A stretch of DNA of 64,000 bases from Neorhizobium galegae bv. orientalis str. HAMBI 540 (GTDB taxonomy: Bacteria > Pseudomonadota > Alphaproteobacteria > Rhizobiales > Rhizobiaceae). How positions within the stretch are numbered: the stretch's first letter is position 1; each line of letters begins with the position of its first letter. The notes beneath the pieces were generated by a model. That model did not search any database. It saw only the letters and a program-made list of their open reading frames with translations, and was not told the DNA's origin. A program made the position numbers and the translations under genes. Positions 27,618 through 36,108 of the stretch are shown piece by piece. The DNA is taken from positions 2,356,001-2,420,000 of the forward strand of contig NZ_HG938353.1 of NCBI RefSeq assembly GCF_000731315.1, in the 5' to 3' direction.

Positions 27618-28309
27618 CGATCGCCCCGACTAAGCTCCCGTCGGAGCCGTCCTCCGGTCGCCTGGTCCAAGAGATACAGGCGATCGGGTAACTCACGATA
27701 ATATCCCGTCGCCCTATCCCACCCTCGCCCGCTTGCGGTAGAGGACGACTGCATGGTGCTGCGGACCTTGAGAAGCAGCCATTCCCCGTGGCTCGGCTCG
27801 ACTGTGCTGGTCCGGGCACGGCTACTGGGCCATCTCAACCACGAGGTCTGCCACGAACACCACGGCGACCTTCCTGCCGGTAATATCCGAGCGGCCGCGC
27901 TTCCCCAACACAATCAACCGCCTGCCACTATGATGCTGGCCACCCCGATATCGGTCTTCCCGCCGATCATTCGATCGGCGATCCTTGTGACCAAAACGAT
28001 TACGATAGAAAATTCCCATCAGTAAAAATATAAAGAATTTTATATTCCATTCCGCTACGCGGCATTGCCGTCGCGAGATGACCGACTCACCCGCAAATCA
28101 GGCGTGTTTCTAAGGCCTTATCGCCTGCGGCTCATTACATCCCGCACCAATGCCCATAGTAGATCCCAGACCAAAATGAAGCGAAGGCGGCAACAGCCTG
28201 TTGAAAACATCTGATACGAATAAAAAATTCCATACTTAATTGACAGGGCGGAATTATCTAATAGGTTGTTAACACTTAAGGGATGAGGGAGTGGTGCTGG
28301 AACCGGCTC
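27618..28309. other. Gene-poor intergenic region with palindromic repeat remnants
   Basis: No credible gene is seen in the 692 bases between frcA and the HAD gene. A perfect hairpin (CGCCGATC-ATTC-GATCGGCG) lies at 27961-27980 without a T-tract. The segment around 27718-27745 (CCACCCTCGCCCGCTTGCGG, then TAGAGG) resembles a decayed copy of the common alphaproteobacterial intergenic palindrome whose translation gives PLPQAGEGG. The last 100 bases hold the promoter of the next operon. Open frames here have no family resemblance. Confidence 0.4.
28218..28267 (+). promoter_or_regulatory. Promoter/operator of the HAD-sugar importer operon, similar to the murQ promoter
   Basis: GAATAAAAAATTCCATAC at 28218-28235 is followed by TTAATTGACA, with TTGACA at 28240-28245 and a weak TAGGTT at 28262-28267. 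It aligns almost base for base, with one deletion, to the murQ element 2196-2224 (GAATAATATATTCCAATAC followed by TCAATTGACT). A shared regulator is likely. A further GAATTTTATATTCCA stretch lies at 28034-28048. Confidence 0.5.
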
Positions 28310-28927
28310 ATGAAGAAACGCGAAAAGCTCTTCATTTTTGATATTGGCGGCGTGTTCGTGAAGCTCGATCCGGCCTCCCGTGACCGCGCGGTATCGAAGC
28401 CTGGCGGCGCAGGCCCGTCCCTGCGGTATAGCGACGTTCCGGAGGCGATCTTCCGCGATTTCCGGCTGGGGCGGTCGACGGAGCCCGATTATGTGCAGGC
28501 GCTTGCCGGGGTATTCGGCGTGCCGGCCGAAAGCGTCTATGAAGCCGAACATGCCTATGTCGCCGAAGGTTTTGGCGAATTCATCGGTTTCGTCCGCAAG
28601 CTCAAGGAAAATCATCGCGTCGTCTGCCTCAGCAACAATCAGGCGATCCACTGGCGCTATATCAGCGACAACCTCCTGGGCGCCGGTTATTTCGATCGCG
28701 CATACCTGTCCCAGGACATGGGCCTTGAAAAACCGGACCGCATGATTTTCCAGGCGGTGTCGGAAGTCGAAGGATGTTCGGAAAAGGACGTCATCTTCAT
28801 CGACGACATCGAGGAAAACGTCGTGGCGGCACACAAGCTTGGATGGCAGAATTGCATCCTTCATCGCGATCCGTTTGAAACGGCTGAATTGCTCACGGCA
28901 CTTGCCGCCGAGCACACTTTGAATTGA
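28310..28927 (+). CDS. HAD-superfamily phosphatase (YihX-like subfamily)
   Basis: This is a 205-residue cytosolic hydrolase. Motif I is FIFDIGGVF, with Asp nucleophile and Ile-Gly-Gly in place of DxDG, as in YihX-type sugar phosphatases. Motif II is CLSNNQAIHW, motif III Lys is in MGLEKPDRMIFQ, and motif IV is FIDDIEENVVAAHKLGW. It probably dephosphorylates a sugar phosphate tied to the importer that follows 18 bases downstream, but the substrate is unknown. ATG at 28283 would add nine residues. Neither start has a well-placed ribosome site, and the later one gives the usual N-terminus. Confidence 0.8.
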   Translation: MKKREKLFIFDIGGVFVKLDPASRDRAVSKPGGAGPSLRYSDVPEAIFRDFRLGRSTEPDYVQALAGVFGVPAESVYEAEHAYVAEGFGEFIGFVRKLKENHRVVCLSNNQAIHWRYISDNLLGAGYFDRAYLSQDMGLEKPDRMIFQAVSEVEGCSEKDVIFIDDIEENVVAAHKLGWQNCILHRDPFETAELLTALAAEHTLN

Positions 28928-28945
28928 CGAGTACGGAGTTTCGGC

Positions 28946-30016
<1,071 letters not shown>

Positions 30017-30058
30017 AAGCACTTTCGTCTCCTATAAATACCAAGAGGATGGAACCAG

Positions 30059-31297
30059 ATGAAAAAGCTAGTTTGCAGCACGATAGTAGCCTTGGGAGCC
30101 TTGGCGACGGCCTTGCCGGCAATGGCGCAGGAATTGACCTTCTGGAGCTGGCGGCAGGAAGATAAGGCCCAGTACCAGAAATTTATCTCCGCTTTCGAGA
30201 CGAAGAACCCGGGCATCACCGTCAAGTTCGAAACGTTCGAAGCGACGAACTACAACACGATCCTGTCGACCGCGCTTGCCGGCGGTTCGGGACCGGACCT
30301 GATGTTCACCCGCACCTATGGCGGCATGGAAACGATCGCGAGCGGTGGCTATCTTCTGGCTCTGGACAAGACCAATGTCCCGGCCCTCTCTACCTTCACC
30401 GCGCCGGCGCTCGCCTCCGAGACGATGCGTTCGAACAAGATCACCTACGCCGTTCCCTTTGCCAGCCAGACCATGCTGGTGATTTACAACAAGGATATCT
30501 TCGACAAGAACGGCTTGAGCGAGCCGCAGAGCTGGGATGACTTCATCAAGGCATCCGAAAAGCTGAAGGCTGCCGGCGTCATGCCGTTTGCCAACGGCAC
30601 GGCAACCGCCTGGCAGAACGAAGTCGTGGTCGGCGGCCTCGTATCCTCGATCATGGGCCGCGGTTTCTACGACGACCTGATGGCCGGCAAGGCCGACTTC
30701 ACCGACAAGCGTTATGTCGGGGCTCTCACCAAGCTCAAGGAAATCACCAAATATTTCCCGGACGGCTTCATCGGTCTTGATTACGCTTCCGCCCAGCAGC
30801 TCTTCTCCTCCGGCATGGCCGGCATGTTCGTCGGCGGCTCCTACGAGCTTGCCAACTTCAAGAAGCAGAACCCCAACATGAAGATGGGCATCTTCGCTGC
30901 TCCCGGCCTGAAGGCCGAGGACGAGAAGCTCGTCGCCCTCTATTTCGACGGCGGTTATGCGGCCAATGCCAAGGGCAAGAACCAGGAAGCAGCGGTCAAG
31001 TTCCTGAACTTCCTCGCCAGCCAGGAATTTGGCCAGATGTTCGCCAACGACCTGAACAACATCTCGGCCGTGCCGGGCGTGACGTTCAAGGAACCGCTGC
31101 TTGGCGAAGTCGCCGACCTCAACAAGCACTCGATCCCCTATCTGATGCTGGTCCATTTCCGTTACGGCGAGCCGTCCGGTTCGGTCCTGCTGCAGAGCGA
31201 GATCCAGAAGCTGCTTGGCGGCAAGGCGACCCCGGAAGAGGTCGGCAAGAACCTGACGACCGGCCTTGCGAACTGGTACGCCCCGTTCAAGAAGTGA
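30059..31297 (+). CDS. Sugar ABC transporter substrate-binding protein (SBP family 1)
   Basis: This 412-residue periplasmic binding protein has the signal peptide MKKLVCSTIVALGALATALP ending AMA. The mature part begins QELTFWSWRQEDKAQYQKF, the CUT1-type start. FASQTMLVIYNKDIFDKNGL and GMAGMFVGGSYELANFK are typical hinge and ligand-site blocks. AGAGGATGG precedes the ATG. The substrate is unknown. Confidence 0.88.
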   Translation: MKKLVCSTIVALGALATALPAMAQELTFWSWRQEDKAQYQKFISAFETKNPGITVKFETFEATNYNTILSTALAGGSGPDLMFTRTYGGMETIASGGYLLALDKTNVPALSTFTAPALASETMRSNKITYAVPFASQTMLVIYNKDIFDKNGLSEPQSWDDFIKASEKLKAAGVMPFANGTATAWQNEVVVGGLVSSIMGRGFYDDLMAGKADFTDKRYVGALTKLKEITKYFPDGFIGLDYASAQQLFSSGMAGMFVGGSYELANFKKQNPNMKMGIFAAPGLKAEDEKLVALYFDGGYAANAKGKNQEAAVKFLNFLASQEFGQMFANDLNNISAVPGVTFKEPLLGEVADLNKHSIPYLMLVHFRYGEPSGSVLLQSEIQKLLGGKATPEEVGKNLTTGLANWYAPFKK

Positions 31298-31355
31298 CCT
31301 CAAGCGGCGGGACGGTTTTACAAGCCGCCCCGCCTCCAATCTCAAGAGAGTTGTA

Positions 31356-32276
31356 ATGCCCGGATCGCCCCTTGTTTCGCGAAGGCTCTGGATTTCGGCC
31401 CTGATCGTGCCGCCGCTTGCCTTCGTAGCGCTGTTTGTCGTCTACCCGATCATTTCGGCCTTCGCCTATGCCTTTTTCCATTGGAACGGGCTGGCGCGCG
31501 GCGAATTCGTCGGTTTCGCAAACTTCTACAAGGTGCTGTTCACCCAGCCCTATGCCGATTGGACCGTCAACGCGTTCCTTCACAACGTCTGGGTCTTCTT
31601 TGCGCTGATGGTGCTGCAGAACGGCGTCGGATTCCTGCTCGCCTACTGTCTCTGGCGCGAGCTGCCGGGTGCTGCCTTCCACCGGATTTCCGTCTTCCTG
31701 CCGGTCGTACTATCAACCATCATCGTTGGCTTTCTCTGGAAGCTCTTCCTTCATCCGCTTTTCGGCGTGGTCAACATCTCGTTCCGCGGGCTGGGCCTTG
31801 GCGGACTTGCCCAGCCCTGGCTGGGTCAGGATTCCACCGCGCTCTGGTCGTTAATATTCGCCAATGCGTGGCACATGGTCGGTTTCCCGACGCTCGTCTT
31901 CCTCGCCGGCATGCAGCGCATTCCGGGCGAAATCCTCGACGCCGTCAGGATGGAAACCGAAAGCGAGTGGACCAAGATCACCAAGATCGTCTGGCCGCTG
32001 GTGGCGCCGAGCGCAACCGTCGTTTTCACCCTTCTCTTTGTCGGCAGCTTCAACTGGTTCGAGATCCCTTACGTGATGGTCGGCCTTGAAGGCTCTCCGC
32101 ACGGAGCAACCGATGTGCTCGGGCTTTATTTCTACCGCACAGCCTTCGGCAACATGTCCGGCTCGGGGCAGGATTTCGGCGCCGGCAGCGCGCTTGCCGT
32201 GCTGATCTTCGTCTTCATCGCGCTGGTGGCCGGCGTCATCACCTTCAAGCTGCGGGCCAGGGAAATTCAGATATGA
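31356..32276 (+). CDS. Sugar ABC transporter permease (CUT1, MalF/UgpA type)
   Basis: This 306-residue permease has six membrane helices. The N-terminal PPLAFVALFVVYPIISAFAYAF is helix 1, and the coupling loop EILDAVRMETESEWTKITKIVWPL is near residue 200. The ATG at 31356 follows AAGAGAG. The frame open from 31266 overlaps the binding-protein gene and is rejected. Its stop overlaps the next permease by four bases. Confidence 0.88.
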   Translation: MPGSPLVSRRLWISALIVPPLAFVALFVVYPIISAFAYAFFHWNGLARGEFVGFANFYKVLFTQPYADWTVNAFLHNVWVFFALMVLQNGVGFLLAYCLWRELPGAAFHRISVFLPVVLSTIIVGFLWKLFLHPLFGVVNISFRGLGLGGLAQPWLGQDSTALWSLIFANAWHMVGFPTLVFLAGMQRIPGEILDAVRMETESEWTKITKIVWPLVAPSATVVFTLLFVGSFNWFEIPYVMVGLEGSPHGATDVLGLYFYRTAFGNMSGSGQDFGAGSALAVLIFVFIALVAGVITFKLRAREIQI

Positions 32277-33136
32277 GCACTGCTTCGCAAAGCTATTACG
32301 ATCGGCGCGGCATGCTCGCCACGCTCGGCAAGGATGGGCTGATCCAGATCATCCTGATCCTGAACACGGTGGTGATGCTCGCTCCCATCGTCATCATGCT
32401 GTTTGCCGCGTTCAAGACCAATGCGCAGATCTTCCAGTCGCCATTCTCAATCCCGGATTTTTCCAACTTCGCCAACATCATCAAGATCTGGAGCCAGACC
32501 AACTTCCTGCGCTATCTCCTGAATTCGATGATCGTCACCGGCGCGTCGATCGTCGTGATCCTGACGCTTGGGACGATGGCGGCCTATGCGGTCGGACGCT
32601 ACAAGTTCCGGGGCTCGAGCTTCGTGCTGATGTTTTTCCTGGCCGGACTGACGCTCCCCCTGAAACTCGCGATCATCCCGCTCTTCATCCTGATGCGCGA
32701 TCTCGGCATCCTCAACACGCAGCTGTCGCTGATCGTCATTTATGTGGCGATGGGTCTGCCGACCACCGTCTTCATCATGACCGGCTTCATCGCCACGCTT
32801 CCGAACGAACTCGAGGACGCGGCCCGCATGGACGGCGCCAGCGAACCTCGGATCATGTGGTCGATCATGCTCCCGCTGGTGCGGCCGGCACTGGTGATCG
32901 CTGGCATCCAGAACGTCGTGCCGATCTGGAACGACTTCTTCTTTCCGCTGATCTTCATCCAGAAGGACAACCTGAAGACCCTGCCGCAAGGCCTCACGAC
33001 CTTCATGGGCGAATACACGACCGATTGGGGCGTGCTGTTCGCGGGGCTTCTGTTGTCCTCGGCGCCGGTCATCATCGTCTACATCATCCTGTCCCGCCAG
33101 TTCATCAACGGCATGACGGCGGGAGCAGTGAAGTAG
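32273..33136 (+). CDS. Sugar ABC transporter permease (CUT1, MalG/UgpE type)
   Basis: This 287-residue second channel subunit has six helices and the coupling loop NELEDAARMDGASEPRIMWSIMLPL. The C-terminal IIVYIILSRQFINGMTAGAVK is characteristic of MalG-like permeases. It is the last gene of the operon 28310-33136, and no regulator or catabolic enzyme apart from the HAD phosphatase accompanies it. Confidence 0.9.
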   Translation: MSTASQSYYDRRGMLATLGKDGLIQIILILNTVVMLAPIVIMLFAAFKTNAQIFQSPFSIPDFSNFANIIKIWSQTNFLRYLLNSMIVTGASIVVILTLGTMAAYAVGRYKFRGSSFVLMFFLAGLTLPLKLAIIPLFILMRDLGILNTQLSLIVIYVAMGLPTTVFIMTGFIATLPNELEDAARMDGASEPRIMWSIMLPLVRPALVIAGIQNVVPIWNDFFFPLIFIQKDNLKTLPQGLTTFMGEYTTDWGVLFAGLLLSSAPVIIVYIILSRQFINGMTAGAVK

Positions 33137-33314
33137 GGAGGCCAGGAACCACGCTTGGAATGCCCATTGAACGCAGGGACTGCCGTGAATATGGCAAGTT
33201 GAACATGGATCGATGTGCTGTTATGCACGTCTCGGATGCGGCTCGCACCCGCAACACCATAAAACAATCGCAACCCTGTAGCGGTTCAAGACGTTCAGCG
33301 GTAAAAGCAGATCC

Positions 33315-33464
33315 ATGAACGACAACGTCATCAAATTCCGACGCCCGGAACCGCCGCCGCGAGAGCCGAATCCGTTGCTACGCAAGTTGGCAGTTGTTGC
33401 AGCCGTGATCGTATGTCTTGTTCTCGCCTGGGCGTATTTTCAGTTCCTCGGAAGCCCGGCGTAA
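33315..33464 (+). CDS. Small single-pass membrane protein, 49 residues
   Basis: An ATG at 33315 opens a 49-codon frame ending at TAA 33462-33464. The product has a basic, proline-rich N-terminus (KFRRPEPPPREPNPLLRK) followed by one strong hydrophobic helix (LAVVAAVIVCLVLAWAYFQFL). This composition and the FRRPEPPP-type start match small conserved Rhizobiaceae membrane proteins of unknown function. The ribosome site is weak. It stands alone between the importer operon and the BTAD regulator. Confidence 0.6.
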   Translation: MNDNVIKFRRPEPPPREPNPLLRKLAVVAAVIVCLVLAWAYFQFLGSPA

Positions 33465-33726
33465 TTCCTGAGCTCGTAATCCAGAGCTCATCCGGTCCGA
33501 CCAAGGCCGATATCCTGATGTCGGTCGAGTAAACATCCTGCCATCCGCTTCCGACCCGTGGCGGAGGTTGGAAACGCGTCTTCGATCGAGGCAATGCAAC
33601 GTAACTCGTCGAAGCGGTTTGGTACTTGCAGCTTATTAGCTCAGCAGTATCAGAAATGAATGTACAGACAGTCCCCATAACGATACATATTTTCTACAAC
33701 AACGCGTAGTTCCGAACAGCAATACA

Positions 33727-35667
33727 ATGCTCGAAAATACGATGCTCCAAATCCGGTTGCTCGGTCGCCCCTCGCTTGAGTTGGACGGCGTGAGCATCGC
33801 TCTGCCGGAAAAGGCCTATTTTCTATTTGCCGTCGTTGCGATGGCGCCCAGGTTGACGGTCGACCGCGAAACGATACGGCGGCTGCTCTGGCCTTCCCAC
33901 GATCCGGAAAAACGCGCCAACAGCCTGCGTCAGCTCCTGGCGCGCATCGCCAAGGCGGTCGGCCCGGACGCCCCGGCCATCCTCCTCACTGACGAAGAAA
34001 CGTTGCGGCTTGATTGCGATCGGTTCACGGTCGATCTCCTCGCGTTGATGGAGGCAGGCCCCTTAGCCGAGAACAACTGGGACCTTGTTCATGGCGAACT
34101 GCTCGAAGCCGTGGAGGCTCCGACCGGCGGCGCGGAGGACTGGCTTCTGGACGCGCGGCGCAAGGTCGGTGACTGGCGACTGAGCCACATCGAAAGCCTG
34201 CTCGCGATATCGTCCCACCAGCAATCCTCGTCACTACCCTTGCTTGCCAACCGCCTGATCGAGCTGGATGCCTCTCACGAGGGCGCCGCGCGAGCCCTGA
34301 TGAAGTATCACGTCGGCCATGGCGACTTCGCCGCCGCTCGCCAGGCTTATAGCCGATGCCGGGACCAACTGAGGGCCGATTATGGCACGCCGCCGACACC
34401 GGAGACGGTTGGGCTCGCCCACGAACTCGGCATCCTCAGCCGGCCAGGCTCGGACCGCACGCCCGAAGCGGAGGAACGCCCAAGGGGCGTCATGCCGGCA
34501 CAGCCGCGCGTGGTGATCCTGCCGCCCGAGACGATCGTCCAGGATGCGCTGGTCCAGCGCCTCGGCAGAGCTCTTTTGGAAGACGTCACGATCGGTCTCA
34601 GCCACCAGCGTGTTTTCAAGATCATCGCCGCCCATACGAGTTTCGAACTGCTCAATCGATCGAGCGATCCAAATCAACGCCAATCGGCCCTCAGCGACCT
34701 TCAGTTCGACTATTCCGTGTTCGTGACGATCCAGGGTGAAGGCGACGAGATTTTTGCGACCTGTAGGCTAACGAGGGTGGGCACCGGCGAAGTGCTTTGG
34801 GCCATCAACCTGCCGCTCGACGTCCAGCAGATGAGAGCATCTTTCAGCCAGTTGGCGCGGCGTATTTCGATGTCGCTGACCGATGTCATCGAACGGCATG
34901 AAATCGCCAGGTCCCTCGACGACGTCGACCCCTCCGCCTACCGCCTTTACCTCGAAGGAAAGCGCTATCTGTCCGGCACGGACCTGCCGCATCTGCGTCA
35001 GGCGCGCAAATGGTTCAAGTCAGCGGTCAAGCGGTGTGACAGCTTTTCGCCGGCGCATGCCGGAATTTCGCGCTCGCTCGGCATGGAATGGCTGGTTCGC
35101 GGCATGAAGGACAACGAGCTGCTGGATGTGGCCAATCAATCCGCCCGCGCGTCCCGCGATCTCGATCCCGGCAGCGGCCGCGCCTTCCGCGAGCTCGGCT
35201 TCATCTCGCTTTATCGCCGACGTTTCGACGAAAGCCTGGACCTTTTTCAAGAGGCCCAGAACCTTAATCCGAGCGATGCGGATGTGCTGATAGATTATTC
35301 GGACGCTCTGTCGCATGCGGGTGACCTGGACAAGGCTCTCGATCTCGGGCTCGCGGCCTTCAAGCTGAACCCCCTGCCGCCGGATTATTACTACTGGATA
35401 CTGGGCTCCACCTACTACGTGCGCCAGGAATATTCGAAGGCGATCGATACGATCGACCCGGTCCGCACCAAACACGCCACCGCGCGGCTGCTTGCCGCCA
35501 GTCACGCGATGGCAGGCGACATGCCTGCCGCGCGTAAATATGCGGCGATCGTCCGGGAAAACTTCCCCGATTTCCGCAGCGAAGATATCCGCTACTTCGT
35601 GCCGGACCGTGACCCGGCGCATGCCGAACTGCTCATTCATGGCCTCAGGCTCGCCGGGCTGCCGTAA
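33727..35667 (+). CDS. BTAD-domain (SARP-like) transcriptional regulator with C-terminal TPR repeats
   Basis: This 646-residue cytoplasmic regulator has an N-terminal OmpR-type winged helix (about 5-95; IRLLGRPSLELDGVSIALPEKAYFL), then a bacterial transcriptional activation domain (about 100-240; the block AARQAYSRCRDQLRADYGTPP is diagnostic). A TolB/adenylate-cyclase-like middle domain follows (about 258-390), and TPR helices end the protein (about 400-620; AFRELGFISLYRRRFDESLDLF). The architecture resembles SARP/HilA-type activators that switch on secondary-metabolite genes. It directly precedes the candidate peptide gene and ycaO-tfuA, and the shared promoter element there is a plausible target. 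The start at 33742 (MLQIRLLG) is equally possible, since neither has a clear ribosome site. Confidence 0.83.
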   Translation: MLENTMLQIRLLGRPSLELDGVSIALPEKAYFLFAVVAMAPRLTVDRETIRRLLWPSHDPEKRANSLRQLLARIAKAVGPDAPAILLTDEETLRLDCDRFTVDLLALMEAGPLAENNWDLVHGELLEAVEAPTGGAEDWLLDARRKVGDWRLSHIESLLAISSHQQSSSLPLLANRLIELDASHEGAARALMKYHVGHGDFAAARQAYSRCRDQLRADYGTPPTPETVGLAHELGILSRPGSDRTPEAEERPRGVMPAQPRVVILPPETIVQDALVQRLGRALLEDVTIGLSHQRVFKIIAAHTSFELLNRSSDPNQRQSALSDLQFDYSVFVTIQGEGDEIFATCRLTRVGTGEVLWAINLPLDVQQMRASFSQLARRISMSLTDVIERHEIARSLDDVDPSAYRLYLEGKRYLSGTDLPHLRQARKWFKSAVKRCDSFSPAHAGISRSLGMEWLVRGMKDNELLDVANQSARASRDLDPGSGRAFRELGFISLYRRRFDESLDLFQEAQNLNPSDADVLIDYSDALSHAGDLDKALDLGLAAFKLNPLPPDYYYWILGSTYYVRQEYSKAIDTIDPVRTKHATARLLAASHAMAGDMPAARKYAAIVRENFPDFRSEDIRYFVPDRDPAHAELLIHGLRLAGLP

Positions 35668-35720
35668 ACAGGCGTGAAAATGCCTGTCACGCTGGAATAA
35701 CACCCGGTGTGGTCCTTTCT
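35668..35720 (+). promoter_or_regulatory. Promoter region P1 of the candidate precursor peptide gene
   Basis: The region after the regulator stop contains the inverted repeat ACAGGC-GTGAAAAT-GCCTGT (35668-35687). Overlapping it is GCCTGTCACGC (35682-35692), followed after 18 bases by GGTCCTTTCTCTA. The same 11-mer, 18-base gap and GGTC-pyrimidine block recur in front of ycaO (36035-36075), so both probably bind one activator. Confidence 0.55.
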
Positions 35721-35762
35721 CTACGCAACGCAGCACAAGCTGCCTTTTAGCGGAGAGAAAGC

Positions 35763-35918
35763 ATGGAAACGAAGTTCAAGACATCCAAGCCGGTTGAAGC
35801 CACTGCCTCTGCCCCAACGCTGCGGTTTTCCGCCGCTGCCGAAGCCGTGCTTGGCGGCCGGACCGAGATTGCGGCGAACGCGCTCTCTCAGGTCACGCAT
35901 GCGATGAGATATCAGTAA
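35763..35918 (+). CDS. Candidate RiPP precursor peptide, 51 residues
   Basis: This short gene has a good ribosome site (GGAGAGAAAGC before ATG) and ends at TAA 35916-35918. The product begins METKFKTSKP and ends THAMRYQ. It has a Lys/Thr/Ala-rich N-terminal half that could be a leader, a central AAAEAVLGG, and a C-terminal half with Thr, Ser, Asn, Gln and a terminal RYQ. There is no cysteine, so thiazole formation is excluded. Backbone thioamidation or Ser/Thr azoline formation remain possible. It lies alone between a BTAD activator and ycaO-tfuA with its own promoter-like region, the usual place for a YcaO substrate. No database match can be claimed, and its role as substrate is inference. 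Confidence 0.62.
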   Translation: METKFKTSKPVEATASAPTLRFSAAAEAVLGGRTEIAANALSQVTHAMRYQ

Positions 35919-35927
35919 TGAGCCTGG

Positions 35928-35959
35928 AAGCCCAAGGTGCCGACGGTTGCCTTGGGCTT
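35928..35959 (+). promoter_or_regulatory. Strong hairpin between precursor gene and ycaO
   Basis: A perfect ten-pair stem, AAGCCCAAGG (35928-35937) with CCTTGGGCTT (35950-35959), encloses a 12-base loop, starting nine bases after the peptide stop. There is no T-tract, so it is more likely an mRNA-stabilising or attenuating structure that raises peptide over enzyme output than a classical terminator. Confidence 0.65.
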
Positions 35960-36034
35960 AACCACGAGCCGCGACGGCTCTGGAATGCCGCCAAGCAAAA
36001 GGTCTTTTCAGCAACCAAACTTGCCCCTTAACAA

Positions 36035-36075
36035 GCCTGTCACGCCCAAGTCACGGTGCCTTTGGTCTCCTCTCC
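36035..36075 (+). promoter_or_regulatory. Promoter region P2 of ycaO-tfuA with SARP-like direct repeats
   Basis: GCCTGTCACGC (36035-36045) overlaps two heptamers, GTCACGC and GTCACGG, separated by CCAA. The 11-bp period is the spacing used by SARP-type activators. GGTCTCCTCTCCCATAG follows, 18 bases after the 11-mer exactly as in P1. The element lies about 64 bases before the ycaO ATG (about 71 for the peptide gene). Confidence 0.55.
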
Positions 36076-36108
36076 CATAGAGACCCTTAGAGAGGACGAT
36101 TCGACGAG

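Noticed and set aside
27753..28025. 90-codon plus frame and overlapping minus frames after frcA
   Set aside because: Composition matches translated palindromic intergenic repeats, with no ribosome site and no family match.
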